Assembly: GCA_014621425.1 (NCBI GenBank) | Contig: JAANBB010000066.1 | Location: forward strand, 62,001 to 126,000 | DNA length: 64,000 nucleotides | Source: Cylindrodendrum hubeiense | Taxonomy: Eukaryota; Ascomycota; Sordariomycetes; Hypocreales; Nectriaceae | Direction of reading: 5' to 3' | Shown here: one piece after another, positions 1 to 10,414 of the stretch | How the letters are laid out: every line of letters starts with the position of its first letter | Position numbering within the stretch: position 1 is the first letter of the stretch | Position numbers and translations under genes: made by a program | Notes under the pieces: model-generated | The model's database searches: none | Seen by the model: only the letters and a program-made list of their open reading frames with translations | What the model was told of the DNA's origin: nothing

Positions 1-551
1 GTAACTGATGAGCTATTATAGTCCTCCTCAAGCTCGCTCAAATCGAGGGTTGTAGCTGTGTTCTGAGATTGTGATGTTTCGGATCCGTCGACAATCGTGG
101 ACGGAGAAGAACCCGAGGCTTGTGTAGTAGAGTCGCCTACTGGGATTGAATCGGTGGCTATAATTTGAACACCCTGAAAGACAATTTCTGGCCTCTCTGG
201 CTCATTATGTGTCTCCCGAAGCGAAGCCATTCTATCGGCCTTCCATTTGTCAAATTTTGGCTTCACAATCTTTTTGTGGTCATGACAGTGTGTGCAGGAG
301 AGAAAATCTTCCACCATTGTGTAAAACTCATCATCATGCGGGCATTGTTGTAGTTTGTTTAACTTGTTCATAAGCCCTTCTGCTTTTTTAGCCGCGTCGT
401 TAATCCAATGCCGTTGACATGGGTCTTTGTTCTTTTTTTTTGTGACTCCGAGGCAGTAGACAATGCCAGGTTCCCAACGCGTCTTAGGCGTTGTGTCGAG
501 CAATGATTCGGATAGCTCGATCAGAACTGGAGAGGGAATATCGGTGCCCAT
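1..551 (-). CDS. Partial gene, N-terminal 183 residues of an unknown protein (possible T5orf172/GIY-YIG-type family)
   Basis: An open frame reads from an ATG at 549-551 to the left edge without a stop, so the gene is cut by the window. The first ~110 residues look like the N-terminal region of fungal proteins that carry a T5orf172 (GIY-YIG-like) domain further on: a TRWEPG segment, a CQRHWIN stretch, then CPHDDEFYTMVEDFLSCTHCH with spaced Cys and His. The rest is Ser/Thr-rich and looks disordered. That family assignment is from memory of similar fungal proteins and is weak; the diagnostic domain would lie outside the window. The frame crosses a 9-nt A run without breaking. No intron is visible inside the part seen. 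Confidence 0.6.
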   Translation of the reverse strand, partial: MGTDIPSPVLIELSESLLDTTPKTRWEPGIVYCLGVTKKKNKDPCQRHWINDAAKKAEGLMNKLNKLQQCPHDDEFYTMVEDFLSCTHCHDHKKIVKPKFDKWKADRMASLRETHNEPERPEIVFQGVQIIATDSIPVGDSTTQASGSSPSTIVDGSETSQSQNTATTLDLSELEEDYNSSSV

Positions 552-1372
552 TTTGTGAGAGGATGCCCCGGGTGTGGCCGTGATTGAGAAGACTGAGATG
601 AGAAGACAGGGATAAGCACCAACACCGAGGGGAAATGACTCAATATTTGTGGCCGCTTCTTGATTCAGCTGCCTAAGACGGGTGGGGTCATGCAACTTGT
701 TATGCAGTTGGTTCAACCTGCATGGGAAGAACCATGGGAATGGCCGAGCGAACCAAGTCCAAATCCACAAGACAGGGAGGGACTAGCTTGATGTACCTTC
801 ATAATCCCCACTGGATAATCTGTCGGTTTCATATCCGCTCCTGGACTACGTAGCAGCCACAAAATTGGGTTATTCCCATTTTCGCCGCCTTTGGGATAGA
901 GTCCCTAACATACTTTTCCTCTCGCGGCTGATGAGCAAAGCGGCTCCTCCATACTTCAGCAACAAGTTGAAGAATGGAAGTGGTAGAGTTTAGTTGGCAT
1001 TGAAAACTTAAAATATACGAAAGTGGTTGCTGGAATTCAACTCGGTTTCAAAAGTCGATGAATGGATTTGTTTTTGCCATGTGGCAGGGGCAGCACAGCT
1101 TCGAGGAAGTGGGCCTTTTTAGTTTTGATGGTAAATTTCCAAGGTCAAGACAGCCTCTCTACTGCGCCATGAGCTCCCAATTTAGATTGCGAGGATTTAT
1201 TTTAAATTATAGCACCTTATCAGATTGGAAGATAAGAGAATGAGAAGGGTTCTAGTTGGACTTGGTACTAAGCGGCACGCTCTGAGGTATAGGGTAGAGG
1301 GTGGAATGTTGACGAATGAGTTTGCTGCCCAACAGACCGATCGGCAGATAAACATGCCAGTGTATTAACGCA
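552..1372. other. Intergenic, no gene seen
   Basis: About 820 bases between the partial gene and the CHY finger gene. Only short frames without coding character occur on either strand. It presumably holds the promoter of the left-edge gene and the 3' end of the CHY gene. Confidence 0.5.
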
Positions 1373-1726
1373 TTACATCTCAAAATACAAATTGTAATGC
1401 ATTGCACATCCCGGATTGAACGCAGCAGCGCAGGAAGGACAGCAGTTCCCACTGGACAAATACTGAGTTACGGTCAGTTCATGCGCGCAGTTGCCACACA
1501 TAACAGCCTTTTCGTCGCGCTCTGCTTTCGGCCACACCTCCGGTGGGTGGTCAGCCTGTGCCTCATGGCAGCTGATGCAAGCGTAGTACAATTTGCAACA
1601 CTTGTGACGAATAGCGATAATGTCAAGGTCTGAGTGCCAATGCGAGCATTGTGTTCGTGAGCCAACATCGAGCCCATGGACGACAGGTGGGGTTGGTGGT
1701 TCAGCGTCGGCCTGGTCTTGCGCCAT
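1373..1726 (-). CDS. CHY-type zinc-finger protein, Hot13-like
   Basis: A 117-residue protein almost wholly made of a CHY zinc finger. After a short start (MAQDQADAEPP) comes HGLDVGSRTQCSHWHSDLD, then a paired-Cys segment (HKCCKLYYACISCHEAQADHP), a conserved W, MCGNCAHELT and a final CCPSCAAAF...CAMHYNLYF. This order of Cys and His ligands is that of the CHY domain, which binds three zinc ions. In yeast the single-domain member Hot13 works in the mitochondrial intermembrane space, helping to keep Mia40 metal-free in the import of small Tim proteins; whether this copy does so is inference. The frame is open further upstream, but the Met at 1726 sits just before the domain and gives the usual length for the family, so I chose it. 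Confidence 0.82.
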   Translation of the reverse strand: MAQDQADAEPPTPPVVHGLDVGSRTQCSHWHSDLDIIAIRHKCCKLYYACISCHEAQADHPPEVWPKAERDEKAVMCGNCAHELTVTQYLSSGNCCPSCAAAFNPGCAMHYNLYFEM

Positions 1727-2589
1727 CAAATCGAACTTGGCGGGGTCGTTTTGCGTGTAGGAGTTATAATGATGGGGAATAGTAATGATGAGCCTACCGG
1801 TGTGTTGGCAGATTGGATGCTCGCTAATGCCGACTGTAGGTGACACAATTGAGGAGATGAAAAATGGATGTTAAGCAATGCTGGCTCGTTGGAGGAGGCT
1901 GTGTCCCCACACTGGAGCTGAGCTTGTAGAGATGATTGGGCTTGTGGTCCGTGTACTAACTTGTTCTCGGCTAAATGAATTCCCCAAACCATATGTTGTC
2001 AGCGGGCGGGCCAAGTTCGATTGCCTATTGGCTGCACATCTTGTTCGAGTATGTCGCCAGGCGATGTGCTCTGTGAGTAGATTAGATAGAATATATAAAA
2101 TGGAGGTAAATTGAGTGTGAGTACGTGATATCAGGCCCATAACAATGCGGTTTGTTTTGAAATACGTTACTACGAGAAGTCAGAGTTCGTGTCGTGGGCA
2201 TGTTTGTCCCACATTGTTTGGGAACAACACCTCGAAATGAATGACGTGCCCCTCTGGGGATTGCAGCTAATGTCAATGCACCTGTCGCTTTCTTTTGTAA
2301 ATCTTAATGCCCTACTTCCTATAGAAATGTAAAAACCCATTAGTCGCCGCCACTAAGCGGTCCAGGCCAACTCCGCCTCATTCAAAATTGCCTCATAGCC
2401 TCTTAGGCACCAAGGCAGATCCATCACCCAACACTCTCGGAGACGTACGAAAATAACATCTTTCTTTCCTTCTGCTCTTTAAATTCTTGCAGTCATTGTG
2501 GTTATCTTGTTCTTCAATTACGAAAGATTTATCCTGTCTATCCCTGGCGATCTCAGCGTTGCTGTATCTGGTCAGCGAGATCCCTCGAG
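1727..2589. other. Intergenic, divergent promoter region
   Basis: Roughly 860 bases between two divergently transcribed genes. I see no convincing gene. Frames on both strands are short and overlap one another. Confidence 0.5.
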
Positions 2590-3957
2590 ATGAGCTTCAT
2601 GAACCCCAAAAACCACACAAGATCTCACAGTCGCACTACCTTGAAGTCTTCTCACATGCGAAGTGGCTCCATATTTGGTCAATATTCCGAAAGCCGACGC
2701 CCAACTCTCATCCGTACCTTGGTCAATGGCAAAACGTCCAAGGACTTCAGTGTCGGCGCGTACCAAGACACTCAAGGCCATATCTGTGTTATTACCTTGG
2801 ATGGGGATGTGAAGAGTTTTACAAAATCAGGTCCAAATTCACTTTATGATGTGTCTCCAACAGGAGATAGAGTCTGCATCGTCAGCCCACAGGCTCTGGA
2901 TGTTTATAGTGTTGAAAAGCAACGACTTTTGGGTAGCTGGGACACCACTAAATGTGGTAACAAGACAGGCCTCTACAGTTTCTCCTCCCAGGCCCTGATT
3001 AAAAGCGTTACCATGATTGACTCACATATTGTGGTCCTCGAAGTCATAGACAGTGAAAGGTGGCCTGGCGACGTGGTTTTGGTGAGCCTCAAGGCGCAAG
3101 ACCTAGCAGAGTCTACAGCGAAAAGTACTTTCCAACAAGCTGAAGAGAATGAGCCTCAACCAGTCTCCTTCAGACTCATTTCAACCTTTACATATCAGAA
3201 CTTTCCATCGACCCGCGTTTTACTACCACAGGATGGGGACATTGTCTCAATTATTTCCAAGTACCGATACATTTGCCCCGAAGGTGCGCCCTCAAAAACA
3301 AAACTATTTGAAGGTGCACTGGCAGACACAAACTTTTACGACTTAACCAGTTGGCTGACATCGGAAAATCGATGTCATGGAGAATCAAGGCACGGCTTCT
3401 CCTTAAATAACCTCCTGGATAACCCTACGCGAGCATTTTATTTGGGCGGTACCGATCCTGGGGCTGGCTCTCATGATGCTCTTCATATTGCAATTTGGAA
3501 AAATGAAGCTCAGAAGTTGATATGGCAGCCATCTAGCTGGGTAGTCGCGCTTCGTCACAAAGGTGAATCCATCACTGAAAAGTCCATGGAGCTTGATGAA
3601 AGGTTCCACGCTCTGATGAGGTCAAATGCGCCTTCGAGACATATGTCGGATCGAATAGCCTCCTCGCAAATTGAATTTGCCATCGGATCATACATGCTAT
3701 CACGTCACGATTCTGTCATGAGGACCCTAGCAGCATTTCCCAGATTTGATCCGCATACAAGAAGAAGTGTGATAGATATTTGGGACCTGGACCATAGAGA
3801 AAGGAGAGCTACTTTGACGGACAGACAAAAGAACTTTTGGATTGGTACTGGCCGATGGGACGGGTTCTCGTCCGACCTTAGTATGCTCAAGGTCCACTGT
3901 GAAGTTGTAGGACGGGAAGATGAGAACCCCCTGGAAGAGCTTTGGCTGATTCCTTGA
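2590..3957 (+). CDS. Hypothetical protein, 455 aa, possibly beta-propeller-like
   Basis: A single-exon gene; the ATG at 2590 lies in the context gagATGagc. The N-terminus is basic and Ser-rich (about residues 1-35). The rest is beta-rich, with short strands such as HICVITLDGDVKSF, RVCIVSPQALDVYSV and HIVVLEVID separated by turns. That pattern recalls a WD-like or other propeller fold, but no WD signature is clear and I do not recognise the family. The C-terminal part holds HTRRSVIDIWDLDHRERRA. No signal peptide or membrane segment is seen. A possible AATAAA poly(A) signal follows the stop near 3967. Confidence 0.72.
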   Translation: MSFMNPKNHTRSHSRTTLKSSHMRSGSIFGQYSESRRPTLIRTLVNGKTSKDFSVGAYQDTQGHICVITLDGDVKSFTKSGPNSLYDVSPTGDRVCIVSPQALDVYSVEKQRLLGSWDTTKCGNKTGLYSFSSQALIKSVTMIDSHIVVLEVIDSERWPGDVVLVSLKAQDLAESTAKSTFQQAEENEPQPVSFRLISTFTYQNFPSTRVLLPQDGDIVSIISKYRYICPEGAPSKTKLFEGALADTNFYDLTSWLTSENRCHGESRHGFSLNNLLDNPTRAFYLGGTDPGAGSHDALHIAIWKNEAQKLIWQPSSWVVALRHKGESITEKSMELDERFHALMRSNAPSRHMSDRIASSQIEFAIGSYMLSRHDSVMRTLAAFPRFDPHTRRSVIDIWDLDHRERRATLTDRQKNFWIGTGRWDGFSSDLSMLKVHCEVVGREDENPLEELWLIP

Positions 3958-4069
3958 GCGCTTATTAATAAAGTCATAATTGAGACATTTGCAGCTCCAA
4001 AATCCATAGTTTTCGTTTTCTGCAGTCGATAAGGATATGGTGCGTCTTAAATCGACGTTTTTCAACCAA

Positions 4070-4141
4070 GGATCGATAGCTCAGTGGTAGAGCGGGAGAT
4101 TGCAGATCTTCAGGCCGCGTGTTCAAACCACGCTCGGTCCT
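4070..4141 (+). tRNA. tRNA-Cys (anticodon GCA)
   Basis: A 72-nt cloverleaf with all arms. The acceptor stem GGATCGA pairs with TCGGTCC (one G-T). The D arm is GCTC/GAGC around loop AGTGGTA. The anticodon stem GGAGA/TCTTC holds loop TTGCAGA with GCA at the anticodon positions. The T arm is GCGTG/CACGC around loop TTCAAAC. The discriminator base is T, as usual for tRNA-Cys. No intron is present, and a T-rich stretch suited to Pol III termination follows at once. Confidence 0.95.
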
Positions 4142-6014
4142 ATTATTTTTGCTCTTTTCAAGAATTTTGCGACGTAAGACATCCAGTGTCGAAAGCGGTG
4201 TGAGCTACAGATTACTTAAGGTGGGGTTTGATCTAACCGTCAATGAAGCGTTACTCTGGGAGGAAAATGAGATGGCTGGCACTTGACAAACAAGTGGCTT
4301 TATGGAATCCCCACTTCTTTTGCTGTCTCATCCAGTTTTCCAAGCTGCGGATCTTCACGAGTTGGCAATAACTCTGACGTTCAAGAATGATCAAGCAGAC
4401 TCAGGTTCTAAAATCCAGGTATAAAATACATCACATAATTGATGAGCAGTTAAAAAGAGACCCATAAAATAATTAGATTGACTCAATCCGTAGGTACTCT
4501 GCTCCATGTGGCCATCCTGTTACTCCGTGCTTGGATTGGATTGGCTCTGTCCCTTCATGCGATTCCTAGTTCAGCCTTTCAAGGTCTTACGGGTGTACGA
4601 ATGTTCCCCATCGTGATCAAATTTTCATCTGCTTGACAAGTATTCACTTTTCGACCTTAATTTACTCCACCTCAACTCTCACATTTAATTCACTGCAAGA
4701 GAAATGTCCTCTCTTCCATCAACCAATATGTCCATTAGTAAAAGCCTTCAGCTAAGCATGACACTGGAATTTGGGATGAGCAGAGGACTAACTCAAAGAA
4801 TTTGGAGAACTTTAATGCTTTTCTTGCAAATTATTTGCACGCAATACTAATCAACGGAAGCACTTACTTTGACCTCTTTATTCTCACTTCATGAGTTCGT
4901 TAATACCAGTGCAGTCGGAGAGTTGAAAAAAAGGCTTGGTGCCTTCATCCTATTCCAACTTCATGTGCCTCTTTGTCAACTATTCTCCCAGACCACTTGG
5001 CCATCACGCCTCTCCTTGCTGCCACAGAACCTTTCATCTTTAGCGTTGCGACAGACATTGGGGTCAACCAGTTGCCTGTATTTGGGGCTATGTTACTCTG
5101 GTTTCTTCGGGGTGCTGTTTGTGTGAATTTCTAGTCTTTCATCTGGAAACGACTCATCCATTGAGGTATGAGAAGATTTGGGAATATGAGGTTAGTACTC
5201 TGTGTGTTTGTGATAGGGTACTGGCGAGAGGGACTTGAGCGATTGAGCTCGGCCACTGGGTAATCTACTGACCACCGGATCTCCCCGTCGCATTGGTAAG
5301 TCTTATTGGGAATCTTTTACGTCTATCATCCAATGTCGTAGGCATATGTCGTGGGCCTCAACGGGACTAGTCGCACTCATCGGTTAGTGAGAATGCAAGA
5401 CAGCTCAGTGAATACGAGATAGGACCACAGAACGGGATTGGCGATAAGGGTCACACTAATTGGATATGGAGCTCCGTGGAACCGAGATGGAGGTCTGGAA
5501 CCGAGATGGAAATCATTGGCCAACTTAACCCTATGGAGTGATACCTAAGCGTGCCACGTTGACCGACACAGCGAACAGGCTAGATAACGTCGAATCTGCA
5601 GGAAGTCTTTCACCGAGCCCCTCAATGATCAGTCGCATTCCAGGGACGGCAATTCGTGCAGTAATTGCCGCATGCGAACCATCTAGCAGGGCGACCGTTC
5701 GCCTTGTTTTACCTGGATCAATGTTGCATTTCCCCGCTCAGGCGTCGAATGACAACAACATAACTATTTGTAGAAAGTTGACTGCAACCACAGGTAGGCC
5801 ACTAGTGTATGAGTGGCTGCCAGAATCAACCCTTGATTGGTTTGTTGGTCAGAGAACGTGTGATGCTTGCACATTGCATCATGTCGGCTGACTGCTGCCT
5901 GGTCCACGACATATTGCAGAAGCATTCGTCCCAATTGATAAATCTCGGCCATCCCAATTCTCCGCTAATTATCTCTTCAAGCCTTTTGTAACCACCATTC
6001 TGCTCACCACCAAG
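4142..6014. other. Long intergenic stretch, no gene supported
   Basis: Nearly 1.9 kb with no frame I would call a gene. Frames at 4869-5126 and 5538-5891 lack a good ATG or coding character. A 15-base motif (TGGAACCGAGATGGA) occurs twice, at 5477 and 5496. The left part is AT-rich. Confidence 0.5.
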
Positions 6015-6875
6015 ATGACCTACGACCAATCCCAACTCTCGCTGATCAAATGTGGAGGAATCGTCTCTTACCTTGAAGGGAGGAACAACATCGTCCTCCC
6101 CGATGACCTCGTTACAAGCAACACCTTGACTGAGCTCAACGTACGAGTCAGACGCCTCGAAAACACTCTCGTCGTCATTCCTCCCCCTCCCAGTTTGGAA
6201 CCAACATGGGACTCGCTGGCATTGCGCATCTGCCGCATCAAGCAGAAAACCGACAGCTCCCTCCCTACGAGAAGGACTAACGAGAGCGACTTTGCTTCCA
6301 TGGTTCCTGACACCTTGGAAATTTCCATCGAGACACTGCAGATGATTTGTGCGGACCTGACCCGTCCCCCTCACCCTGCGATGCCACCACCCACGTGGCC
6401 TAAACTCATCGAAGATGATCAGATGCTGGACGTTATCCGGCAGAGGTTGTGTCACGCAGCCGGAAGAAATAGGATCATAGTGGATCCAATTCCAATCACT
6501 CGGATTGAAATATATGCCCAGCTTATTGGGATGACTCTCAAGTTCGAAGACGGAGACTTTCCATATCTGAGAGGGGCTGGAGTGATGCCGGGTGGAGTTA
6601 TGCCACCTGGAGCTCTGATACCTCCTCCCAAAAAGCCTTGCTGTGGGTGTTGTTATTGCAGCTGTCACAGCCGCCCTCCTCCACAACGCAACGTCTATCC
6701 TCCAGGGCCTAGAGTTACATCTCGATATGACAGTGAAAGGAAATTTTCGAAGAAGCGAAAGACAATTTTTGGGTTTGGATGGCTAAAGAAATTGGCCTGT
6801 TGGCGGAGATCTAAGGTTGATGATGATAGGTCATCGATTTCAAGCAAAACAACCAGTACAATTGTGGACTATTAG
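6015..6875 (+). CDS. Hypothetical protein, 286 aa, with Cys/Pro-rich patch and basic C-terminus
   Basis: A single-exon gene; the start AAGATGA has a good fungal context. Residues 1-180 look globular and mixed alpha/beta, including LELNV-type leucine-spaced segments. Then follow a Gly/Met/Pro stretch (GAGVMPGGVMPPGALIPPP), a dense cysteine patch (KKPCCGCCYCSCHSRPPP), and a basic tail rich in Lys, Arg and Ser. Closely packed Cys next to basic residues can be palmitoylated, or the patch could bind metal; both are guesses. An overlapping minus-strand frame of the same length (5826-6686) is open, but it is poorer in coding character and in start context. I do not recognise the family. Confidence 0.6.
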   Translation: MTYDQSQLSLIKCGGIVSYLEGRNNIVLPDDLVTSNTLTELNVRVRRLENTLVVIPPPPSLEPTWDSLALRICRIKQKTDSSLPTRRTNESDFASMVPDTLEISIETLQMICADLTRPPHPAMPPPTWPKLIEDDQMLDVIRQRLCHAAGRNRIIVDPIPITRIEIYAQLIGMTLKFEDGDFPYLRGAGVMPGGVMPPGALIPPPKKPCCGCCYCSCHSRPPPQRNVYPPGPRVTSRYDSERKFSKKRKTIFGFGWLKKLACWRRSKVDDDRSSISSKTTSTIVDY

Positions 6876-7746
6876 AGGTTTTCATGTATGTTTAACTGAC
6901 TTGGTACTTGTGGGAGCTCGCTAGTGGTGGGAAGGACTGGCCTGCGATGAATCTCCTTTAGCCCTATGTCGTTAATAATCTGATGTTCTTTGCGCTTCAA
7001 TAATTCAATCAATAGTGACGATGATTACTTGGACAACATGGCGTCAGAGACATGTATCAGAGGGATCAGACAACCCTTTCTTGTTCGTTATATGGATGGG
7101 GGTCCGGAGGCAGAGTTGTGGCCCGCAAATGCGGAATATGACAACCGCGAGAAAGCTCAAAGTGAAGCGTCGATTAGACTGAATGGGAGGCTTTCTATGC
7201 GAAATGAGAACAAGAAACTATTACGCCCTAATACCAATACTTCCAAGCTAACTGCTTTCCCAGTAGCTAGATTGCATTTGCCTCTACAATGAGACCATCG
7301 TCTGACCTGGTCACACCATCTCTAACCTTGCTGTCCGTCCCACAAATTGTCGATCTACTTTTTGAAGTTGAGCAAATAGCCCAAACAATTAAGGCCTATC
7401 TTGCTCGCATTTTTCGCGTCGACAAAAAATATACCGGCGCGATCATCGAAGCGCAATTTTTCGTTTTCACTCGGCCGATTCCTGTGAAATCTTCGTCGGA
7501 TAAGCTTCTTATTAAAATGGGACCTGCGATTGACAAGGGTCTCTAATTGCCCGTTTGGATTGAACTGGGCCAAACCGTTATTTGGCCAATAAAAACATCA
7601 TTCTTGACTGGGATTCAGCCCGGAAATAACCGCCCCTGACTTGTCATGCGTTATCTCACCGAAATCTGCGAACTTTCTGGACATTGACAATACACCGCCA
7701 CCACTTCGCTCATAATTGCAGCATCCGAAATCCAACCGTAATTACA
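6876..7746. other. Intergenic with two weak plus-strand frames
   Basis: About 870 bases. An ATG at 7038 opens 84 codons and an overlapping ATG at 7289 opens 85 codons. Neither has a recognisable motif, and I cannot join them by a clear intron. They may be chance frames or a small decayed gene. Confidence 0.35.
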
Positions 7747-8991
7747 ATGTTTTTAGGCCTTTTGCGGCCGGTGTGGAGCCTGCTGAAAACGCTCATCCTC
7801 ATCTCCCTCCCCGTCACACTTCTCCCCTTCTTGAACGGCCTCATTGAAGGCGTTTTCGTTGGAAATTACTTGATAAAAACTGGCTATGACAATGTCCGTT
7901 ATTTGGATCAGGATCTTGAAGCTAGAGCGTTGTCCGAATTCCGTTTTGCTATCGGTTCCCCTCAGGTCACTGGTGTCGCTCTTGCACCTTTCCATGTCGT
8001 CTTGCTTCAGGATCCCACACAGTGGTGGGAAAAGCTAGGTCTCGAGCGGCTCGATTTCGACAAGGAAGCGTATCCTCCTTATGGAACTCCCGATGCAAAC
8101 AACTTCGCAAGTCTAAATGGCTTGCACAGACCGAGCGATTCTGAGGGAGAACCATGGCACCACTGGGTTTATGCTTCTGCGCAGTTCTGGCATATTGAAG
8201 GGTTTCTCCTGGATGATTGGGATAAAGCATTTGAGGAGCTGATTCAATACCGTTATGCCAACCCATCAATCGCATCAGCTGGATTTCACTACATAGCCTG
8301 CCCAGAGAGCTTCCTCTGCAGTTCCTGGAGGGTCAATGGACCAGCCCTCTTGCATTTCACCACTGAGGTTTTCGAGACGGATAAAGTCAAGACAGAGGAC
8401 CAGATCCCCGACTACGATGCAGTAACTGTCCGCATCATCGAACTTCCCACCCAAGAGAGTCTACTGCCCGGCGTTTTTCCCAGTCATTTAAATCAACTGA
8501 AAGCCGTGACAGAAAATTCCTCCTGGTCAGACCATTCGCCGCACTCTGAGTTTGGGCAGTTCCAACGTCGCTATTACGAGGTCTGTGACAGTTCAGAACG
8601 GGCTTACCCTCAGACATATGGGCAGCTGGCAAAACTGGAGAGGTCTGTGCTCTGGACAATGAGCTTTGAAGACTCTTCATCACCTAAAGTTGCTCGATTT
8701 ATCGCCGTTTGTCTATCCGGCGCGACCAGGATTCTTGGTTATCGAGCTTTCTACAAAGTTCTCGACCTTTTGGGATACAACGAACCCCAACAGCCCCAAT
8801 CCCAGGCCGAAGGTCAAAGTGATGAGGATTACATCACTGAGCAAAAAAAAGAGATATTGGAATCCCTGGGAGATTTGGGAGATGAAATGAAGAAGACATT
8901 GGCTACTCCAGAGGGAACCGAAGCTTGGAATGCGATGTTGGATAGCATGTTGAAGGAAAAGAGGGAAAAAGAACAAAATAAACAAGAATAA
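7747..8991 (+). CDS. Membrane-anchored hypothetical protein with a possible thioredoxin-like half domain
   Basis: A 414-residue single-exon protein. The ATG at 7747 (ACAATG) is the first in frame; the open frame further upstream has no ATG. Residues ~5-35 form one hydrophobic segment (LLKTLILISLPVTLLPFLNGL), probably a signal anchor. Around residues 190-225, SIASAGFHYIACPESFLCS followed by SWRVNGPALLHF resembles the beta3-alpha3-beta4 part of thioredoxin folds (Cys near a helix, then xGPxLLxF with the cis-Pro position), but no CxxC active site is present. The C-terminus (about 375-414) is charged and helical. The fold suggestion is inference; the function is unknown. Confidence 0.72.
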   Translation: MFLGLLRPVWSLLKTLILISLPVTLLPFLNGLIEGVFVGNYLIKTGYDNVRYLDQDLEARALSEFRFAIGSPQVTGVALAPFHVVLLQDPTQWWEKLGLERLDFDKEAYPPYGTPDANNFASLNGLHRPSDSEGEPWHHWVYASAQFWHIEGFLLDDWDKAFEELIQYRYANPSIASAGFHYIACPESFLCSSWRVNGPALLHFTTEVFETDKVKTEDQIPDYDAVTVRIIELPTQESLLPGVFPSHLNQLKAVTENSSWSDHSPHSEFGQFQRRYYEVCDSSERAYPQTYGQLAKLERSVLWTMSFEDSSSPKVARFIAVCLSGATRILGYRAFYKVLDLLGYNEPQQPQSQAEGQSDEDYITEQKKEILESLGDLGDEMKKTLATPEGTEAWNAMLDSMLKEKREKEQNKQE

Positions 8992-9139
8992 TAGTCATAG
9001 AATATGATATAATCTGTCCAAACCATCTTTATTTGTTCTTGTCTTGACTCATGCCGCTCTAATCAATTACAGTGCAGTCAGCCATCATCACATCCATTAT
9101 AAAACCCATGCCGTCGTAATAGAGTGAGTTTATCAGATA

Positions 9140-10414
9140 TTATTCGAAGGAGCACTCAATATTAGATTTTGTGAAGACTTCCCTTAACCTGACCTGCATA
9201 CCTTCAAGTCCTGGCAATTGGACCTTGCGGAGACTCGGAAATCTTCTCGGCGCCTCGGTCGCTAGTCTGATGACATCGTTGCACATATCTGTCGGGCAAG
9301 ATGTAAGTCGGAATGATTGAATTGTCGGAGGAAGAAGGTTCAACAGTCCAGCTCTCTCCGACAGCAGATTACTAGACCTGGTTGCTATGATGTTTTTGCT
9401 GTCGACACTCAGACTCTCGAGAAGCGTCGTGTTGAGATTGTCGATCAGATCCGAAATTTGGAGATGAAATGCAGAGTCAACATCGAGGTCGAAATGTCGA
9501 AGGGTGTCGCGGCGAATCATAACAGCGGCTCTGATTTGCGAGGGGGTTGCGTCAGCTTCCTCGAAAAGAGAAAACTTGGGAGTTCTGAAAGTGAACGATT
9601 CAAGTTTGGGGAACGCCCTCATAGTGGCTTGAAAGTCGTCCATTGTCATGACGCTGCGTTCCAGGACCAATGACCTGAGGTTGCTATGCTCAGTCAGAGC
9701 ACCTGCAGCACCAATCCCACGAGCCTCGACTGTGTGGAGATTGGGCGCTGACCTCATAATGTTTTCGACTGAATTCAGTGAGACCTGGCTGGATCTATAC
9801 CGGCATATCAGGGTAATATGTCGAAGGCGAGGTAGTTGGCACGGCCGGAGAAGGGGGATCGCGTCCTTACATAGCGCAAGCTCGAGAAGCTCCAGGTTTG
9901 GAGCTAGGCATATGAGAAGGCCAAGTTGAATCAACTTAAGATCTTCACGAAGAAAGTTTCTGTCGACGCCGTATCGGTTGATGTCGATGATCAAACGTTC
10001 CTGTACCGGCTGGTCTGAAGCGTGAAGTAATTTGACTGCCAACCGATTAAGGAAAGCCATGGCATCAAGATCAAGCTCACCTACAGACCAGAAGTTGGTG
10101 ACTGACCCAAGCTCCTTGATATGCGACGCAAGGTCGGGTCTCTGTGACAGTGTTCTTAGAAGTGAAATGGTCTGGGGACCTCGAGTGGCTGGGAAGTGGT
10201 AGAGAAATGGCTGGGTAATGTTTTGTAGCCACTTACACGAGCGTGAAAGATTGGCCAGGCCGTTGAGCCGAGGCGGGTTTAAGTCGTCGCGTCGATGCTG
10301 CCAACAAGGATCGAGACGTGACATTGGAGCAGTCCAAGGTGGGGTGCAGTGTGGGCACAACTGCTGGAGAATAGCCACCAGTAATTCGGGAGGGAGTTGA
10401 TGGAGCGGAAACAT
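9140..10414 (-). CDS. F-box-type protein, 424 aa
   Basis: The N-terminus has an F-box-like motif (LHQLPPELLVAILQQLCP, then LANLSRSCKWLQNITQPFLYH after a ~25-residue insert). F-box proteins bind Skp1 and select substrates for SCF ubiquitin ligases. The remainder is rich in leucine-spaced segments (NLELLELALC, HSNLRSLVLE, FPKLESFTF), consistent with irregular leucine-rich repeats as in many fungal F-box proteins. It is a single exon with an ATG at 10412-10414. No substrate can be named. The F-box call is likely; the LRR call is inference from spacing. Confidence 0.75.
   Translation of the reverse strand: MFPLHQLPPELLVAILQQLCPHCTPPWTAPMSRLDPCWQHRRDDLNPPRLNGLANLSRSCKWLQNITQPFLYHFPATRGPQTISLLRTLSQRPDLASHIKELGSVTNFWSVGELDLDAMAFLNRLAVKLLHASDQPVQERLIIDINRYGVDRNFLREDLKLIQLGLLICLAPNLELLELALCKDAIPLLRPCQLPRLRHITLICRYRSSQVSLNSVENIMRSAPNLHTVEARGIGAAGALTEHSNLRSLVLERSVMTMDDFQATMRAFPKLESFTFRTPKFSLFEEADATPSQIRAAVMIRRDTLRHFDLDVDSAFHLQISDLIDNLNTTLLESLSVDSKNIIATRSSNLLSERAGLLNLLPPTIQSFRLTSCPTDMCNDVIRLATEAPRRFPSLRKVQLPGLEGMQVRLREVFTKSNIECSFE

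Noticed and set aside
5826..6686. A 286-codon minus-strand frame opposite the 6015-6875 gene
   Set aside because: It mirrors the plus-strand gene, has low-quality composition (many His, Trp, Arg in odd runs) and no good start context. The plus strand is the better gene.
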